Shown piece after piece: positions 62,092-64,000 of a stretch of DNA of 64,000 bases. The notes under the pieces are model-generated. The model did not search any database. It was not told the DNA's origin and saw only the letters and a program-made list of their open reading frames with translations. The position numbers and the translations under genes were made by a program. Each line of letters opens with the position of its first letter. Position 1 is the first letter of the stretch. This DNA is from Spirochaetota bacterium (GTDB lineage: Bacteria > Spirochaetota > UBA4802 > UBA5368), in contig SCSX01000089.1 in assembly GCA_004297825.1 (NCBI GenBank), positions 1 through 64,000 on the forward strand, in the 5' to 3' direction.

Positions 62092-63477
62092 ATGAACCCG
62101 AAAGAGATCACCCTTGCACTCATCGACTTGACGTCCGGGAAGGGGGGCAGGCTCCGCGGCGTGCTGGCGGGATCGGGCTACGGCGTACGCGAGGAAAGCG
62201 TAGAGAGCGCCGGGGAGCGTGTGAAGACAGGGGGAATAGACGCGCTCATCGTGAGATCCGACGCGAAGGATTCCCTCGCGCAGCAGGTCAAAAGCCTCGG
62301 GGAGGCGATGGCGGGCGCCGATATACCCCTCATCGTCATGATGCCCCGTTTCACCCTGGAGCTCGCCCTCTACGAGGTTTCGCGCAACCTGCATCATATC
62401 ACCACCCCCTGCCGGGCGGAACACCTGCTCGACCGCATCCGCGGCATTCTCGAAGGACGAACGCAATCGCGCGCGCGGTCCGATACGCATGAGACCCCGG
62501 TCGAGGTGCAGTACAGGGGCGCGCGTTACGTCACGCCGGGGAACGCACGGGCGCTTCTTGGCGGGCTGTTAAGGAACGCGGACGATTCCATCCACAACAG
62601 CGCCGTGCTCAGGGAGATGCTCTCCACATATTCGAAAATCGACGCCGATTCAATGCTCGTGCCCGAGCTGGACTGGAAGGTGGCGCTTACCCCCGAGGAG
62701 AACGCGCTCTGCGAGGACATGCTCGCCTCGATCGGGCAGGGCCGTTTCGAGCTTTACTATCAGCCGATAATACATCTCGCCTCGGGCCGGATTTCCGGTT
62801 TCGAGGCGCTCATACGCTGGAATCACCCGGTGAAGGGATTTCTCCCGCCCGGGGATTTTATCGGACTCGCGGAACGAACCGATATCGTCATTCCCCTGGG
62901 TTACTGGATCATGGGGGAGGCGAGCCGGCAGCTTGCGGAGCTTCATGCGCTATTTCCCTCGGACCCGCCGCTTTACGTGAGCGTGAACGTATCGGCGCGA
63001 CAGTTCATACGGGAAGACCTCTGCGAGAGGATCGAGAAGACGGTCGACGCGAACGGCCTGCCCCACGAGAGCCTACGCCTCGAGCTGACCGAAAGCGCTT
63101 TCATGGAGAACAAGGACTCGGCCAACCTCATGCTCCTCACGCTCAAGTCAAAGAACTTCCTCTTGTACATGGACGATTTCGGGACGGGGTATTCTTCGCT
63201 TAGCTATCTCATGCATTTCCCCGTCGACGTGCTCAAGATCGACCAGTCCTTCGTCAAGTGGATGCACGTGGACGAGGAGAGCGAGGAAATCGTACGGTCG
63301 GTCGTCGCGCTCGCGCACAACCTCAAGCGCAGGGTCGTCGCGGAGGGCGTCGATAACGAGGGCCATATCGAGCTCCTGCGTTCGCTCTCCTGCGACTATG
63401 GCCAGGGATACTTTTTCTCGAAACCGCTCGCCTTCTCCACGCTCAAGGAATTGCTGACAAAAAATCCTTCGTGGTAG
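62092..63477 (+). CDS. EAL-domain cyclic-di-GMP phosphodiesterase
   Basis: A 461-residue protein with a C-terminal EAL domain (about 205-455) carrying the motifs expected for activity: EALIRWNHP, ELTESAF, YMDDFGTGYSSL, KIDQSF and AEGVDN. It probably hydrolyses cyclic-di-GMP. The N-terminal 125 residues form an alpha/beta domain resembling a degenerate response-regulator receiver (LIDLTSGKGGRLRGVLAGSG), without the phosphorylatable aspartate set. The ATG follows GAGGTGGAG. It lies 89 bases downstream of mlaF. Confidence 0.88.
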   Translation: MNPKEITLALIDLTSGKGGRLRGVLAGSGYGVREESVESAGERVKTGGIDALIVRSDAKDSLAQQVKSLGEAMAGADIPLIVMMPRFTLELALYEVSRNLHHITTPCRAEHLLDRIRGILEGRTQSRARSDTHETPVEVQYRGARYVTPGNARALLGGLLRNADDSIHNSAVLREMLSTYSKIDADSMLVPELDWKVALTPEENALCEDMLASIGQGRFELYYQPIIHLASGRISGFEALIRWNHPVKGFLPPGDFIGLAERTDIVIPLGYWIMGEASRQLAELHALFPSDPPLYVSVNVSARQFIREDLCERIEKTVDANGLPHESLRLELTESAFMENKDSANLMLLTLKSKNFLLYMDDFGTGYSSLSYLMHFPVDVLKIDQSFVKWMHVDEESEEIVRSVVALAHNLKRRVVAEGVDNEGHIELLRSLSCDYGQGYFFSKPLAFSTLKELLTKNPSW

Positions 63478-63593
63478 TACGCCTCAATTGTGATTGACAG
63501 CTTCCCCATGCGGCGGGAATGATGTTCCCCTTTGCGGGCCGGGTTGCGCGTCCCGTGAAGGCGCGCATTTCGCGCGGCGAGCGTATGATTAAA

Positions 63594-63702
63594 AGACTTG
63601 TTGTATAACTCAATTTTTTACAGGGATTAAGGGGCGAAGCCCCTTAAAGGCCCCCCGCAGGGGTTCCCTGCGGGCGCGAGACGGCAGTTTCGCAACAAGT
63701 CT
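63594..63702. repeat. Compound-hairpin repeat element
   Basis: A 109-base element with terminal arms AGACTTGTTG (63594-63603) and CAACAAGTCT (63693-63702). Inside are two perfect hairpins with 9-bp arms: TTAAGGGGC-GAA-GCCCCTTAA (63627-63647) and CCCGCAGGG-GTT-CCCTGCGGG (63654-63674). The rest of the 250-base gap between the EAL gene and folD has no gene. It may be a REP- or MITE-like repeat. Confidence 0.65.
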
Positions 63703-63727
63703 AAAGAAAATCGGAGATCGGAAAAAG

Positions 63728-64000
63728 ATGGCCATACTCATTGACGGGAAAGCGGTCGCGGCGGGGATCCGCGAGGAGATCGGGCGCGAGGTCGCGATCA
63801 TCAGGGAACGGCGGGGGATCGCGCCCGCGCTGGCGGTAGTGCTGGTGGGCGATAACCCGTCCTCCGCGACCTACGTACGCATGAAGGGGAAGGGATGCGA
63901 AGAGGCGGGCATCGGGTCGATTCAGCATTCCCTGCCGGCGGGCACGAGCCAGGAGGATCTCCTCGCGCTCGTTGACCGGCTGAACGAGGACCGCGGGGTG
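63728..64000 (+). CDS. folD: Methylenetetrahydrofolate dehydrogenase/cyclohydrolase FolD (partial)
   Basis: Only the N-terminal 91 residues are in the window. FolD oxidises 5,10-methylene-tetrahydrofolate to the methenyl form and hydrolyses that to 10-formyl-tetrahydrofolate. The conserved N-terminus MAILIDGKAVAAGIREE, PALAVVLVGDNPSSATYVRMKGKGCEEAGI is unmistakable; the tyrosine and lysine of YVRMKGK are the active-site pair (YVxxKxK). The ATG starts 25 bases after the compound hairpin. Formate-derived one-carbon units connect it loosely with the formate dehydrogenase island. Confidence 0.92.
   Translation, partial: MAILIDGKAVAAGIREEIGREVAIIRERRGIAPALAVVLVGDNPSSATYVRMKGKGCEEAGIGSIQHSLPAGTSQEDLLALVDRLNEDRGV

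Overview
The window looks like a chromosome segment of a GC-rich, environmental spirochaete, probably near the Leptospirales. The strongest pointer is a homologue of the spirochaete periplasmic flagellar sheath protein FlaA (57251-57958, minus). Supporting signs are many exported lipoproteins and predicted outer-membrane barrels, a Mla-type lipid transporter, and a muropeptide ligase (Mpl), which suggests diaminopimelate peptidoglycan. The assignment is inferred from gene content; no rRNA is present.

Layout. 1-5.7 kb: a partial aminotransferase, a metallo-beta-lactamase-fold hydrolase, a THUMP RNA methyltransferase, a lipoprotein, a DUF2721 membrane protein and arginase. 5.8-9.4 kb: a 1114-residue polypeptide fusing a radical-SAM glycyl-radical activase to its glycyl radical enzyme, behind an AT-rich promoter with palindromes. 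9.4-16 kb: an acyltransferase, a MORN lipoprotein, a lactonase-like enzyme, and a TetR regulator with operator-like palindromes followed by the fused isobutyryl-CoA mutase IcmF. 16-18.4 kb: an AbiE-type toxin-antitoxin pair with a long inverted repeat over its promoter, tRNA-Val, HU and ribosomal protein S20. 18.4-25.4 kb: exported proteins, Mpl, a barrel protein, and a three-gene operon of split transketolase plus a RuBisCO-like protein. 25.4-32.4 kb: the first copy of a small paralogous protein family, a fibronectin/GLUG surface lipoprotein, an HD-GYP-like membrane protein, a barrel protein and an atypical thioredoxin-reductase-like flavoprotein. 32.5-40.4 kb: a REC-six-PAS histidine kinase and the large helicase Lhr. 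40.4-41 kb: the second copy of the small protein family, bounded by an 11-bp inverted repeat. 41-46.5 kb: serS, an RtcA-fold protein, a small zinc ribbon, an O-antigen ligase-like protein, moaD and moaE. 46.5-53.9 kb: a formate dehydrogenase island (fdhE, iron-sulfur subunit, selenocysteine-containing catalytic subunit, ModE-type regulator, FmdE-like protein, fdhD). 54-64 kb: a HEPN protein, ApgM, an SH3 protein, FlaA, a PilZ protein, a large exported protein, mlaE/mlaF, an EAL phosphodiesterase, a compound-hairpin repeat and the start of folD.

How the parts work together. MoaD and MoaE make molybdopterin; FdhD sulfurates and FdhE helps assemble the selenoprotein formate dehydrogenase; the ModE-like factor probably senses oxyanions. 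The glycyl radical enzyme also implies anaerobic metabolism. PilZ, EAL, HD-GYP and PAS-kinase genes point to cyclic-di-GMP and two-component control.

The most unusual items are the activase-enzyme fusion, the RuBisCO-like protein with split transketolase, and the paired small proteins with a shared upstream element and terminal repeats. All calls come from reading the sequence; no homology search was run.
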